Below, in pieces: positions 8,666-17,589 of a stretch of 43,038 nucleotides of DNA. The notes under the pieces are model-generated. The model did not search any database and was not told the DNA's origin. It worked only from the letters and a program-made list of their open reading frames with translations. Origin of the DNA: Verrucomicrobia bacterium 12-59-8 (GTDB lineage: Bacteria > Verrucomicrobiota > Verrucomicrobiae > Verrucomicrobiales > Verrucomicrobiaceae); the NCBI GenBank assembly GCA_002279765.1, contig NCCR01000036.1:1-43038 (forward strand), in the 5' to 3' direction. Both the position numbers and the translations under genes were made by a program. Position 1 is the first letter of the stretch. Each line of letters opens with the position of its first letter.

Positions 8666-8843
8666 ATCGAGACTGCTTTTATCTCACAAATATTGGAACA
8701 AAGCATACATGAACTACCAGCCGTCGCACACAAACCCACTTTGCATGCCCCGTCAAATTGTCCCCCGCGAATGGTAAGCCTCAATACTGAATCCGACGTC
8801 ATATTTGCTGAGATGTTGCGGCAAGACCGTTCGTTACAGGCGA

Positions 8844-10232
8844 ATGTCCATCCAGCCCTTTGCGATTTTTGCTGCTCTCCTGAGCCTGCCGCTGTTCGCC
8901 GCCGAGAAAACCTCGCCGCTGCCGAACATCGTCGTGTTCATTTCGGACGATCACAGCATGCTGGATTCGGAGCCTTATGGCTCCACGGATATTCGCACGC
9001 CGCAAATGGCGCGACTTGCTGCGGAGGGCATGAAGTTCACGCATGCCTTTGTCGCCTCACCAGCCTGTGGCCCCAGCCGGACGACGCTGTGCACGGGCCT
9101 GTGGCCAGCGCGCAATGGGGCGGAGCCGAATCACAAGGCGAAGAATCCTGGTGTGCCCTCACTGCCGCCTGCGCTGCATGCACTGGGGTACGAAGTCGCG
9201 GCGTTTGGCAAAGTCGCGCATGGGAACTATGGCAAGGACCATGGTTTCGATGTCCTGGGTGGCAATCAAATCGGGGACATCGACACGGTCGAAGTCGCGA
9301 ACTTCCTTGGCAATCGTGATGCTTCCAAGCCGCTGTGCCTGTTCTTCGGCACGCGTCATCCTCATGTGCCGTGGGGTGACAATGCAGGCTATGAAGCGAC
9401 TGCGCTCAAGCTACCGCCCACGCATGTGGACACGGCGGAGACGCGAGAGCAGCGGGCGCGCTACACCTCAGACATCACGCGTGCAGACACCCTGCTCGGT
9501 GAACTGCGTGCTCTGGCCAAGGGAAAGGTGCCGGGAGACACACTCTTCATCTACACCGCAGACCACGGTGGGCAGTGGCCGTTTGGAAAATGGAATCTCT
9601 ATGATGCAGGCATCCGCATCCCGTTCATCGCTGCGTGGCCGGGTCATTTGAAACCGGCTTCCACCAGCGACGCCATGATTTCATGGCCGGACCTGCTGCC
9701 CACCTTCATCGAGCTCGGCGGCGGCAAGGTGCCTGAGGGTATTGATGGCAAGTCTTTCGCTGGTGTCCTGCGCGGCACGGCCACGACGCATCGCGAACGC
9801 ATCTTCACCACGCACAGCGGCGACGGCGATTTCAATGTCTATCCCATCCGCAGTGTGCGTACGCGTGACTGGAAGTACATTCGCAATCTGCATCCTGAGT
9901 TTCAGCATCAATCCCACATCTCACGCTCAAGCAACGTCACGAGCGGGCTCGCCTACTGGCAGAGCTGGCTCAGCGCGGCAGAAACCAACTCGGCAGCCGC
10001 AGCCACGGTGAAGCGCTGCGCCGAGCGTCCGGCGGAGGAGCTCTATGATCTCAAGAGCGACCCTGTCGAACTGCACAACCTCGCCAGCGATCCCGCGCAA
10101 ACCGAGCGCCTCAAGCAAATGCGTCGCGAAGTGGATGCCTGGATGCAGATGCAAGGTGACCAGCAAACTGTCTTCGGGACACCGCTGCTGATCGGCCAGC
10201 CCGTCACGATGCTCGATCCCGGTAAAAAGTAG
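8844..10232 (+). CDS. Exported sulfatase 2, heparan-N-sulfatase-like, with shortened tail
   Basis: A 462-residue sulfatase. The start at 8844 gives a signal peptide (MSIQPFAIFAALLSLPLFAA). SDD (34-36) binds metal and CGPSRTTL carries the formylglycine site at Cys75; this form and the FGKVAHG segment resemble the heparan/N-sulfoglucosamine sulfohydrolase branch. The TADHGGQWPFGKW motif is intact. The frame stops at TAG (10230-10232) just after PGKK, but continuing past it in frame reads KPKDGGKK and then TAA at 10254. The natural end was probably the later stop, with AAG changed to TAG. Removal of eight basic residues should not affect catalysis. Confidence 0.9.
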   Translation: MSIQPFAIFAALLSLPLFAAEKTSPLPNIVVFISDDHSMLDSEPYGSTDIRTPQMARLAAEGMKFTHAFVASPACGPSRTTLCTGLWPARNGAEPNHKAKNPGVPSLPPALHALGYEVAAFGKVAHGNYGKDHGFDVLGGNQIGDIDTVEVANFLGNRDASKPLCLFFGTRHPHVPWGDNAGYEATALKLPPTHVDTAETREQRARYTSDITRADTLLGELRALAKGKVPGDTLFIYTADHGGQWPFGKWNLYDAGIRIPFIAAWPGHLKPASTSDAMISWPDLLPTFIELGGGKVPEGIDGKSFAGVLRGTATTHRERIFTTHSGDGDFNVYPIRSVRTRDWKYIRNLHPEFQHQSHISRSSNVTSGLAYWQSWLSAAETNSAAAATVKRCAERPAEELYDLKSDPVELHNLASDPAQTERLKQMRREVDAWMQMQGDQQTVFGTPLLIGQPVTMLDPGKK

Positions 10233-10295
10233 AAACCCAAAGACGGCGGCAAGAAATAACCAGCACGCCAGCACACACTTCATCCAACCCATTTC

Positions 10296-11705
10296 ATGAA
10301 AACCCACCACTGCGCCTTCGCGTTCGTCCTGATACTAAACTCACTCCTCACTCCGACTGCGTCAGTCGCTGCCGAAAAACAACCCAACATCGTCTTTCTG
10401 CTCATCGACGATCTCGGTTATTCAGACTGCGGCTTCAATGGCGGCAAGGAGATCCACACGCCCAGCATCGACAAACTGGCGGCTGGGGGAACTGTGCTGG
10501 ATTCACTGTACGTGCAGCCGGTGTGCTCTCCCACGCGCTCGACGCTGATGACCGGCCGCTACGCCACGCACACAGGCGTTTACACCATCGTACGTCCGCA
10601 TGCCACGTGGGGACTGCCGCTCACCGAACGCACGCTGGCCAATGCGCTGCATGATGCCGGCTACGCCACCGCCATCACGGGCAAGTGGCACCTAGGTGAG
10701 TTTGAACCCGCCTACCTGCCCACGGCGCGCGGCTTTGATCACCATTACGGCCACTACTTTGGCATGCTCGACTACTTCACGCACATGCGCGGCGAGGATC
10801 TCGACTGGTATCGCGATGGCAAGCAGATCAAAGAGGAAGGCTACACGACACATCTCATCGCTCATGAAGCCTGCCGCATCATCACAGAAAAGGACAAAGC
10901 CAAGCCGCTCTTTCTCTACGTGCCGTTCAACGGTGTGCATTCGCCATTTCAAGCGCCGGATGAGTACCTCAAGCCCTATGGCGAGCTGAAAGGCAACCGG
11001 CAAAAACTTGCGGGCATGCTGGCTGCGGTGGACGAGGCGATCGGGCAGATCGTCGCCGCTTTGGAAACCACCGGACAGCGAGACAACACGCTGATCATTT
11101 TCTCCACCGACAACGGCGGCCCACCTCCAGGTGACAACACCCCTCTGCGCGGCTTCAAAGGGAGCATCTACGAAGGCGGTGTGCGCGGCTGCGCCTTTGC
11201 GAACTGGCCAGGACACATCCCCGCAGGCAAGCGGATCAAGGAACCCATGCACACGGTGGATTGGTATCCCACACTCGTAAAACTCGCCGGAGGATCGTTG
11301 GAGCAGAAGACCGCGCTGGATGGCAAGGACGTCTGGCCCATGCTCACCCAAGGCGACCCGTCACCACACGACGCCATCCTCTGTGTGCAGTCTCCCACCG
11401 TCGCCGCTGTGCGCATGGGTGACTGGAAGCTCGTCATGAACGGCGGCACCACCGACAGCGAAGGATCTCCCAAGGCGAAAGGCAAAAAGGGCAAAGCCAA
11501 GGCTGCTGAGTCCGGCGAAACCCTCGCGCTCTACAATCTCGCCACGGACATCAGTGAGAAAGACAACCTCGCCGCCAAGGAGCCCGAACGCACCGCAGCC
11601 ATGCGCGCAAGGATGGCCGAGTTCCTCAAAGACGCCGTGGTGCCCGGCCAAGTGGGCCACGAAGCCGCCGCCATGGTTGAACAGCCGAAGAGAAAGACCA
11701 AATGA
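10296..11705 (+). CDS. Exported sulfatase 3 (arylsulfatase B-like)
   Basis: A 469-residue sulfatase with a signal peptide (cleavage near SVAA, residues 23-26). IDD (37-39) binds metal, CSPTR at 77-81 is the formylglycine site, and GKWHLG and STDNGG are intact. The order of motifs (GYSDCGFNGG, then PVCSPTRSTLMTGRY) is that of arylsulfatase A/B-type enzymes. A Lys/Ala/Gly-rich insert (KAKGKKGKAKAAE) sits near residue 395, a low-complexity feature shared with other proteins in this block. The stop overlaps the start of the next sulfatase by ATGA (11702-11705), so the two are translationally coupled. Confidence 0.92.
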   Translation: MKTHHCAFAFVLILNSLLTPTASVAAEKQPNIVFLLIDDLGYSDCGFNGGKEIHTPSIDKLAAGGTVLDSLYVQPVCSPTRSTLMTGRYATHTGVYTIVRPHATWGLPLTERTLANALHDAGYATAITGKWHLGEFEPAYLPTARGFDHHYGHYFGMLDYFTHMRGEDLDWYRDGKQIKEEGYTTHLIAHEACRIITEKDKAKPLFLYVPFNGVHSPFQAPDEYLKPYGELKGNRQKLAGMLAAVDEAIGQIVAALETTGQRDNTLIIFSTDNGGPPPGDNTPLRGFKGSIYEGGVRGCAFANWPGHIPAGKRIKEPMHTVDWYPTLVKLAGGSLEQKTALDGKDVWPMLTQGDPSPHDAILCVQSPTVAAVRMGDWKLVMNGGTTDSEGSPKAKGKKGKAKAAESGETLALYNLATDISEKDNLAAKEPERTAAMRARMAEFLKDAVVPGQVGHEAAAMVEQPKRKTK

Positions 11706-13456
11706 AGAACCTCCTCATCTGTTGCTTATGCTTTGGCGGTCTCGTTGTCACATCCACCGCCGCCGTCAAACCCAACATCATCGTCATCTACACGGATGAC
11801 CACGGCTTCGCCGATCTCGGCATTCGTGGCGTAGAGCCGGATGTGAAAACACCGCATCTGGATGCGCTGGCCCGCAGCGGCGTCATTGCCAAACATGGTT
11901 ACAGCACCGCGCCGCAGTGCGTGCCTTCGCGTGGTGGATTGATGACGGGGAAGTTCCAGGGGCGCTTCAATCTGGACAGCAACAACTCCTCGCTGGAGGG
12001 CTTCGACAAGGAGACCACCATCGCCACACGCCTGCAGCGCTCAGGGTATGTGACAGCGCAGTTTGGCAAATGGCACCTCGGCCCCACGATGGAGATCCCG
12101 ACGCACGGTTTCACCCATTCCTTTGCGCAGCACGGCCAGCAGAAATTTTCTGCCAACATCACGCTTGAGGGCAAGGACAAGCCGATGGGCGATCTGCCAC
12201 CGGAGATGTATCACGTGGATGGCTGCGCGAAGGCGGCGGCATCGGTCATCGAGCGCTACAGGGAGCAGCCCTTCTTTCTCTACGTTGCCTTCCGCGCACC
12301 GCACACACCGCTGGATGCACCGCAGTCGTACAAGGACCGTTTTCCCGGCCCGATGCCTGAGCGCCGACGCGCCGCACTGGGCATGCTGGCCGCCGTGGAT
12401 GATGGCGTGGGGCTCATCACGAGCACGCTCAAGAAAAACAGCCTCACCGAGAAGACGCTCATCTTCTTCATAGGCGACAACGGCGCACCGCTAAAGATCC
12501 TCAAAACCGACTCTCCCCTGAACGGCGACGCCGGTGGCTGGGATGGCAGCCTGAACACACCGCTCAATGGTGAAAAGGGCATGCTGTCAGAAGGCGGCAT
12601 GCATGTGCCGTTTCTCATCGCGTGGCCCGGCACGATTCCCAGAGGGCAAACGTACGAGCATCCCGTCAGCGCGCTCGATGTCGCCGCCACGGCGGCTGCT
12701 TTGGCGGACATTGCCGTGAAGCCCGGCGACCTCGACGGGGTGAATCTTGTGCCTTATCTCAAAGGCGAGATCACCGCACCGCCGCATGAAGCGCTGATGT
12801 GGCGCTGGATGGCTCAGAGCGCCATCCGCGAGGGAAACTGGAAACTCCTGCGCGGTGGCGAGCGCGAGTACCTCTACGACCTCTCCACGGATCTGGAGGA
12901 AAAGCACAACCTCGCCTCGCAGCATCCCGAGATCGCAGCGCGCCTGCACACGAAGCTCACGGCGTGGTGCGCGGAACTCAATCCGCCCGGACTCGCTCTC
13001 GGCCCGATGGCACCCGTTTGGAATGACTACTTCGATTACTATCTCGAAGGCAAACCCGCGCCAAAACCCGAGTCCGAACTCGACACCGGCATCCGCAGCT
13101 GGCTCGCCCGTGGCGGCAGCTTAATCGACAAAGAAGGGATACTCGTGCTCACACCGGACAAAGGCGGCAAAGGCACCTTCATCACACACAGCCGACTCAA
13201 ACTCACCGGCCCCGTCACTGCCAAAATCACCTTCAAAACCGCAGCGCCGGGCCAGGGGGCCATCGCCTGGCGTGTGGATGGAGACAAAGACTTCCTCCCC
13301 GCGAATCGCGTCCCGTTTGAAGTGAAAGCCAGTGATGACTGGCAGACGCATGAAGTACAGATACCCGCCAAAGGCCGTGTCATTCATGTGCGCGTGCAAC
13401 TGCCTCCTGGCGCTGCTCAGTTTCGTACGCTTGATTTCAAATCTACCGCCCGATGA
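11702..13456 (+). CDS. Exported sulfatase 4 with C-terminal beta-rich module
   Basis: A 584-residue protein. The signal peptide covers about 1-21, TDD at 31-33 binds metal, and CVPSR at 73-77 is the formylglycine site; GKWHLG and the GDNGAP motif follow. The sulfatase domain ends near residue 450. A further ~120 residues form a separate beta-rich module, with sequences such as [32 protein letters not shown] and TLDFKS at the end, reminiscent of a carbohydrate-binding jelly roll. It overlaps both neighbours by 4 bp (ATGA), which places three sulfatases in one coupled transcript. Confidence 0.9.
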   Translation: MKNLLICCLCFGGLVVTSTAAVKPNIIVIYTDDHGFADLGIRGVEPDVKTPHLDALARSGVIAKHGYSTAPQCVPSRGGLMTGKFQGRFNLDSNNSSLEGFDKETTIATRLQRSGYVTAQFGKWHLGPTMEIPTHGFTHSFAQHGQQKFSANITLEGKDKPMGDLPPEMYHVDGCAKAAASVIERYREQPFFLYVAFRAPHTPLDAPQSYKDRFPGPMPERRRAALGMLAAVDDGVGLITSTLKKNSLTEKTLIFFIGDNGAPLKILKTDSPLNGDAGGWDGSLNTPLNGEKGMLSEGGMHVPFLIAWPGTIPRGQTYEHPVSALDVAATAAALADIAVKPGDLDGVNLVPYLKGEITAPPHEALMWRWMAQSAIREGNWKLLRGGEREYLYDLSTDLEEKHNLASQHPEIAARLHTKLTAWCAELNPPGLALGPMAPVWNDYFDYYLEGKPAPKPESELDTGIRSWLARGGSLIDKEGILVLTPDKGGKGTFITHSRLKLTGPVTAKITFKTAAPGQGAIAWRVDGDKDFLPANRVPFEVKASDDWQTHEVQIPAKGRVIHVRVQLPPGAAQFRTLDFKSTAR

Positions 13457-15336
13457 AACGTTTTTTGCTCTGCTTCCTTGCCCTTGGCCCTGCGCTCTTT
13501 GCGGCGAATCAGCCGAACGTCGTCATCCTTTTTGCCGATGATCTTGGATGGAGTGACACGACACTCTACGGCACGACAAAATTTTACCAGACACCGAATG
13601 TGGAGCGTCTGGCGAAGCGTGGCATGACCTTCACGCGGGCGTATTCGGCGAGTCCGCTGTGCTCGCCCACGCGTTCGGCGCTTCTCACCGGGCTGAGTCC
13701 GGCACGCACGGGCATCACCATTCCCAACTGCCACATGCCGCAGGTGGTGCTGGAGGCGACTCTTCCCAAAAAAGCGGCTCCAAATCAGAAGGCGATTCAA
13801 CCCACGCCGCCGACGCGATTGAAGACTGAATACCGCACGCTGGCGGAGACGCTGCACGATGCTGGCTATGCCACGGGGCATTTTGGCAAATGGCACCTCG
13901 GCCCGGAACCCTTTTCGCCTTTGCAGCAGGGTTTTGATGTCGATGTGCCGCATCATCCGGGCCCGGGTCCGGCGGGTAGCTACATCGCGCCGTGGAAGTT
14001 TGCGGACTTTGATGCGGACCCCGACGTGCCGGATCAGCACATCGAAGACCGCATGGCCAGCGAAGCCGTGGCCTTCATGGAGAAGCACCAGGATCATCCC
14101 TTTTACCTGAACTACTGGATGTTCAGTGTGCATGCCCCGTTTGATGCGAAGAAGGCGCTCGTCGAAAAACATCGCGCCCGTGTGAATCCCGCCGATCCGC
14201 AGCGCAGCCCGACTTATGCGGCGATGATCGAGAGCATGGACGACGCGATTGGAACCCTGCTCGACACACTCGACCGGCTCAAGATCGCCGACCACACGAT
14301 CATCCTCTTCACTTCCGACAACGGCGGCAACATGTATGACAAGGTGGATGACACCACGCCCACCAGCAACGCGCCGCTACGCGGTGGCAAAGCCTGCATG
14401 TTCGAGGGCGGCACGCGTGTGCCGGAGATCATCGTCTGGCCCGGCATCACCACCGCAGGCACGCGCAGCCAGGCGCTGGTGCAGAGCGAGGATTTCTACC
14501 CCACGCTGCTCGAAGGTCTGGCGATCAAGCCCGCGCCCGAGCAGCGCTTTGACGGCAGCAGCATTCTACCCGCGCTGAAAGGCGGCGATCTCCCCGGCAA
14601 GGCCATCTTTCAGTACTTCCCGCACTCTGCCACCGTGCCCGACTGGCTGCCGCCTGCGGTGTCCGTGCATCGCGATGACTGGAAGCTCATCCGCATCTTT
14701 CACGGCGGTGAGAACAGCGCGCATCGTTACCTGCTGTTCAATCTGAAGGACGACCCCGGCGAGAAAACCAACCTCGCCGCGCAGCAGCCTGCGCTCGTGG
14801 CGGAGCTGGACGCGCTCATTGAAACCTTCCTCAAAGACACCCACGCCGTGGTGCCCGTGCCTAATCCTGCTTTTGATCCCAAGCAGTACCACCCCGAACT
14901 CGAAGGCAAGCAGCAGCCCAAGGCCAAAGCGAAAGCGCCTACCAAAGACGACAGCGATCCCGCACTGCAAGGCTGGAAAGCGCGCGACTGCAAAGCGACG
15001 GTCAAAGACGGCATCGTGCGTGTGAGGAACATCGGCTTTGAATGCTACCTCGGCTTCGCCGCCGGCAAGCACAGCGGCCCCAGCACGGCCACCTTCCGCA
15101 TCAAAGCCAAACCCGGCACCTCCCACTTCGACTGGTTGCCCAGTGGCGGCAAAGCCCAGCGCGCGCAATTCACGCTGAAGGGCGATGACTGGGAGGAGAT
15201 CACCGTGCAACTCCCCGCCACCGGCCCGCTTGGCATCGTGCGTCTTTATCTGCCCATGCAGGAGCAGCCTGTCGAGATCAACTGGATTGAGCTTCGTTCA
15301 AAGGATGGTGGCAAGGTGACGCGGACGGAGTTTTGA
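13453..15336 (+). CDS. Exported sulfatase 5 with C-terminal beta-rich module
   Basis: A 627-residue protein. It has a signal peptide ([18 protein letters not shown]), metal-binding ADD at 28-30, the formylglycine site CSPTR at 70-74, GKWHLG and TSDNGG. A 40-residue insertion between the formylglycine helix and the GKWHLG region ([16 protein letters not shown] onward) is unusual. After a Lys/Ala/Pro-rich linker near residue 495 comes a ~115-residue beta-rich module ([32 protein letters not shown]) equivalent in position to that of sulfatase 4. The start overlaps the sulfatase 4 stop by 4 bp. The ending IELRSKDGG suggests a lectin-like sandwich fold. Confidence 0.9.
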   Translation: MKRFLLCFLALGPALFAANQPNVVILFADDLGWSDTTLYGTTKFYQTPNVERLAKRGMTFTRAYSASPLCSPTRSALLTGLSPARTGITIPNCHMPQVVLEATLPKKAAPNQKAIQPTPPTRLKTEYRTLAETLHDAGYATGHFGKWHLGPEPFSPLQQGFDVDVPHHPGPGPAGSYIAPWKFADFDADPDVPDQHIEDRMASEAVAFMEKHQDHPFYLNYWMFSVHAPFDAKKALVEKHRARVNPADPQRSPTYAAMIESMDDAIGTLLDTLDRLKIADHTIILFTSDNGGNMYDKVDDTTPTSNAPLRGGKACMFEGGTRVPEIIVWPGITTAGTRSQALVQSEDFYPTLLEGLAIKPAPEQRFDGSSILPALKGGDLPGKAIFQYFPHSATVPDWLPPAVSVHRDDWKLIRIFHGGENSAHRYLLFNLKDDPGEKTNLAAQQPALVAELDALIETFLKDTHAVVPVPNPAFDPKQYHPELEGKQQPKAKAKAPTKDDSDPALQGWKARDCKATVKDGIVRVRNIGFECYLGFAAGKHSGPSTATFRIKAKPGTSHFDWLPSGGKAQRAQFTLKGDDWEEITVQLPATGPLGIVRLYLPMQEQPVEINWIELRSKDGGKVTRTEF

Positions 15337-15398
15337 AGCATCTCCTCAAGTCATGGCTGACTTGCAAATGTCCAGGAAACGCGCCAGCCATCGACCGA

Positions 15399-16088
15399 AT
15401 GAATCACGCCTCCAACTTGCACACCCATGGATTCGCCATCGTGCCGAACGTGCTCGACGACTCCGAATGCAGTGCGTTGGCATCCTTGTTGGGTGATGCG
15501 AACGGGGCTGGCTCTCGTGGCATGCTGCGCATTCCTGAGGTGGCTGCGCTGGCGCATTCACTGCTGGCTGACGTGGTGCGTCCGCATCTTCCCCTCAGCC
15601 CCAATCCAGTGCGAGGCATCTATTTTGACAAACGTCCGGAAACCAACTGGCTCGTTGCCTGGCACCAGGACCTGACGCTATCTCTCAAAGCTCAGGTCGA
15701 GGTGCCTGGGTTCGGACCTTGGAGTGTGAAGGATGGTGTCCCGCATGTGCAGCCGCCAGTCAAGCTGCTGGAGCAGATGCTTGCCGTTCGGCTGCACCTC
15801 GATGATACCGATGCAGACAACGGAGCTTTGCGAGTCCTGTCCGGCACACATCGACTGGGCCGACTGAGCGCGGAAGCGATACAAAGCTGCCGTGAAACAC
15901 ACGACGAAGTTCTTTGTGAGGCCAAAGCGGGAGACATTCTGCTGATGCGACCGTTGCTGCTGCATGCCTCTTCACGTTCCTCAAGCCCAAGACGCCGCCG
16001 TGTGCTGCATATTGAATTTGCTGGTTTCCAACTACCCAAGCCGCTCGAATGGCATGAGGCTCCTTGCCAAACAGTCGTCAGTCCATGA
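15399..16088 (+). CDS. Phytanoyl-CoA dioxygenase (PhyH) family oxygenase
   Basis: A 229-residue Fe(II)/2-oxoglutarate-dependent dioxygenase. The metal triad is visible: His88 and Asp90 in WHQDL, and distal His188 in RPLLLHASS. VLSGTHRLG (about 146-153) is the family's typical segment before the distal histidine, and RRRVLHIEF near the end carries the arginines that usually hold 2-oxoglutarate. The frame is open upstream to a TTG next to the sulfatase stop, but homology begins at the ATG used here (MNHASNLHTHGFAIVPNV). It lies 62 bp after sulfatase 5 and may belong to that operon. The substrate cannot be deduced; family members hydroxylate lipids, amino acids and small metabolites. Confidence 0.85.
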   Translation: MNHASNLHTHGFAIVPNVLDDSECSALASLLGDANGAGSRGMLRIPEVAALAHSLLADVVRPHLPLSPNPVRGIYFDKRPETNWLVAWHQDLTLSLKAQVEVPGFGPWSVKDGVPHVQPPVKLLEQMLAVRLHLDDTDADNGALRVLSGTHRLGRLSAEAIQSCRETHDEVLCEAKAGDILLMRPLLLHASSRSSSPRRRRVLHIEFAGFQLPKPLEWHEAPCQTVVSP

Positions 16089-16114
16089 TTGGTTCCTCAG
16101 TCGATTACATTCAC

Positions 16115-16993
16115 ATGAAACACACTCTGCTGCCGCTTTTCCTCGCCCTTGCCAGTTGCACCACTCCGCAGTCCGGCGGCACGGCGGGGAGTCTGCCGTC
16201 GTCATCGTGGGGCATGCCGCAGATCATCAATGTTTCGGCCTATGATCCGAAGGAGAAGCAGCGCGCAGGACAGAGCTACTCGGAGCATGATGTGTCTGCG
16301 CTGCGGGCGAATGGGGCGAGTGGCTTGATCGCACGGGCAGGCAAGGGCGGGAACTTGGATGAGAAGTGCGGGAACTTCCTCGCGGCTGCGGATCGTGCGG
16401 GAATGCTGCCGGGCGTTTACTACCGTCTGCAAAATCATGTGGATGCGGTGGCGCAGGCGGATCAATTCTGCGCACGCGCGCAGTCGCTTGCGCGTGGCCG
16501 GGCGTGGAATGCGCCCGCGCTGCTGCTGTGCGCTGACTTTGATGCGAACTCACGGCTCTCCGACATCCTGCGCTTCATGGACCGCGTGGAATCACGCACG
16601 GGCGTGGTGCCAGTCGCGTATCTGGAAAACAGTACGCATTTGAAGCAACTCCTCAGCAGCGCGGATCCGGCCACGAAAGCCAAGCTGCGCCGCATGCCCT
16701 ACTGGCTGGCGCTGTATGCGCACGACAGCGGCGCGGGGCCGGTGTACCCAGCGCCGGGGCATCCGCGTGGACTGGTCCATCAATACCAGGTGTGGTCCGA
16801 CTGGACAATGTGGCAGTATGGTGGCGTGGACTGGGCGCATGGCCGCTCACAGCCGAAGGTTTACAATCACGGCATGCACCACAACAGCCTCTACTTCGGC
16901 AATCTCGACCGGCCGGTGGAGCGCAATGTGTTCAATGGCTCGCATGCGGCGCTGCAGGCCTTCTGGCAGCAGCATGGCCTGCCGCTGCATTGA
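16115..16993 (+). CDS. GH25-lysozyme-like lipoprotein with altered active site
   Basis: A 292-residue protein. The ATG at 16115 begins a lipoprotein signal (MKHTLLPLFLALASC, lipobox LASC), so it should be anchored in an outer or inner membrane. The rest has the TIM-barrel pattern of GH25 muramidases: INVSAYD in place of the usual D-V-S start, a PGVYYR strand, LLLCADFDAN at the catalytic strand, then PYWLALYAHD and TMWQYGGVDW. GH25 enzymes normally carry a D-x-E pair on the catalytic strand; here the residues are DFD, so the acid may be Asp or the enzyme may be inactive. It could be a peptidoglycan hydrolase or a binding protein. Confidence 0.65.
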   Translation: MKHTLLPLFLALASCTTPQSGGTAGSLPSSSWGMPQIINVSAYDPKEKQRAGQSYSEHDVSALRANGASGLIARAGKGGNLDEKCGNFLAAADRAGMLPGVYYRLQNHVDAVAQADQFCARAQSLARGRAWNAPALLLCADFDANSRLSDILRFMDRVESRTGVVPVAYLENSTHLKQLLSSADPATKAKLRRMPYWLALYAHDSGAGPVYPAPGHPRGLVHQYQVWSDWTMWQYGGVDWAHGRSQPKVYNHGMHHNSLYFGNLDRPVERNVFNGSHAALQAFWQQHGLPLH

Positions 16994-17016
16994 TCAGCTC
17001 TTCACTGGCACCGATG

Positions 17017-17038
17017 AATCCATGATTCGTCATGGATT
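17017..17038 (+). other. Perfect hairpin with a TTCG loop
   Basis: AATCCATGA (17017-17025) pairs perfectly with TCATGGATT (17030-17038) around a TTCG tetraloop, a very stable RNA loop. It lies 23 bp after the GH25-like gene in a 125-bp gap. No T-run follows, so it is not a classical terminator; it may protect the 3' end of the upstream message. Confidence 0.5.
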
Positions 17039-17044
17039 AGAGGC

Positions 17045-17087
17045 TATGCACATTCGGCATAGCCGCCACGACGAAGCGGCATTACCC
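17045..17087 (+). promoter_or_regulatory. Putative LysR-type operator, copy A, upstream of the DUF5069 gene
   Basis: TATGC (17045-17049), seven bases, GCATA (17057-17061) is a dyad whose core TGC-N7-GCA matches the T-N11-A rule for LysR-family sites. It is followed 22 bp downstream of the first GGCAT by CGGCATTACCC (17077-17087). The 42-bp stretch 17046-17087 matches 20994-21035 at 32 of 42 positions, including both GGCAT elements at the same 22-bp spacing. It ends 31 bp before the ATG at 17119. As RNA, the dyad extends to an 8-bp hairpin (GGCTATGC/GCATAGCC). Confidence 0.5.
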
Positions 17088-17118
17088 GGCTGCGCCCGCC
17101 GCATGGAAGGTCGTGGTG

Positions 17119-17562
17119 ATGAAAGCACCAAACCTTACCCAACGTCCTCCCCGCAGTCCCCGCGTCCGCCTTGGCGGTTATACCATCCTGCCGCGCATGC
17201 TCGACAAAGCGCGTGCCACGCTGGCCGGCACGAATGGTGAGTACGTCTATAACAGCACGAACGACGGCCGCTTCTTCAGCTTCACCGGTCTCACGCCGGA
17301 GGCGCTGCTGGCGAAGGTGAAAACCGGGGCATGCGACTGGGACGTGCTGCTGTGGGTCAATGAGCAGGCACCTCACAAGCATACCATTCTAGAGATCACC
17401 CAGTGGTCTGACTGGACCGACACGGTGTCCTTCAATGACATCGAGATGCGCGAGTGGTTCACGGCGCAAATCAAGCGTCTCAATCCGGCCCGCGAAGACG
17501 TGCATGGCACCTTCGATTACCTCGACCTGGATGACTACGTCAGCTTTGGCGGTGAGGCCTAG
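17119..17562 (+). CDS. DUF5069 family protein
   Basis: A 147-residue soluble protein. Family features include the PRVRLGGYTILPRMLDKARA start, GTNGEYVYN, a Phe-rich DGRFFSFTGL stretch and a WTAQ/REWF-type segment near residue 110. I recognise this as the DUF5069 family, short conserved proteins of unknown function common in Verrucomicrobia. The ATG at 17119 is preceded by two in-frame GTG codons (17113, 17116); the ATG fits the protein start best. A LysR-type dyad lies 58 bp upstream, so it may be the first gene of an operon that includes the CPSC miniprotein and the hydrolase downstream. Confidence 0.75.
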   Translation: MKAPNLTQRPPRSPRVRLGGYTILPRMLDKARATLAGTNGEYVYNSTNDGRFFSFTGLTPEALLAKVKTGACDWDVLLWVNEQAPHKHTILEITQWSDWTDTVSFNDIEMREWFTAQIKRLNPAREDVHGTFDYLDLDDYVSFGGEA

Positions 17563-17589
17563 GCGAACCCACACACCCGAATCACCGTC

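Noticed and set aside
8357..9319. 320-codon plus-strand frame spanning the orphan gene and the start of sulfatase 2
   Set aside because: It overlaps a real minus-strand gene and runs out of frame into sulfatase 2; no family features.
16994..17118. Integron attC-like site suggested by paired hairpins
   Set aside because: No GTTRRRY-type core sites, no integrase in the window, and the neighbouring genes do not look like cassettes.
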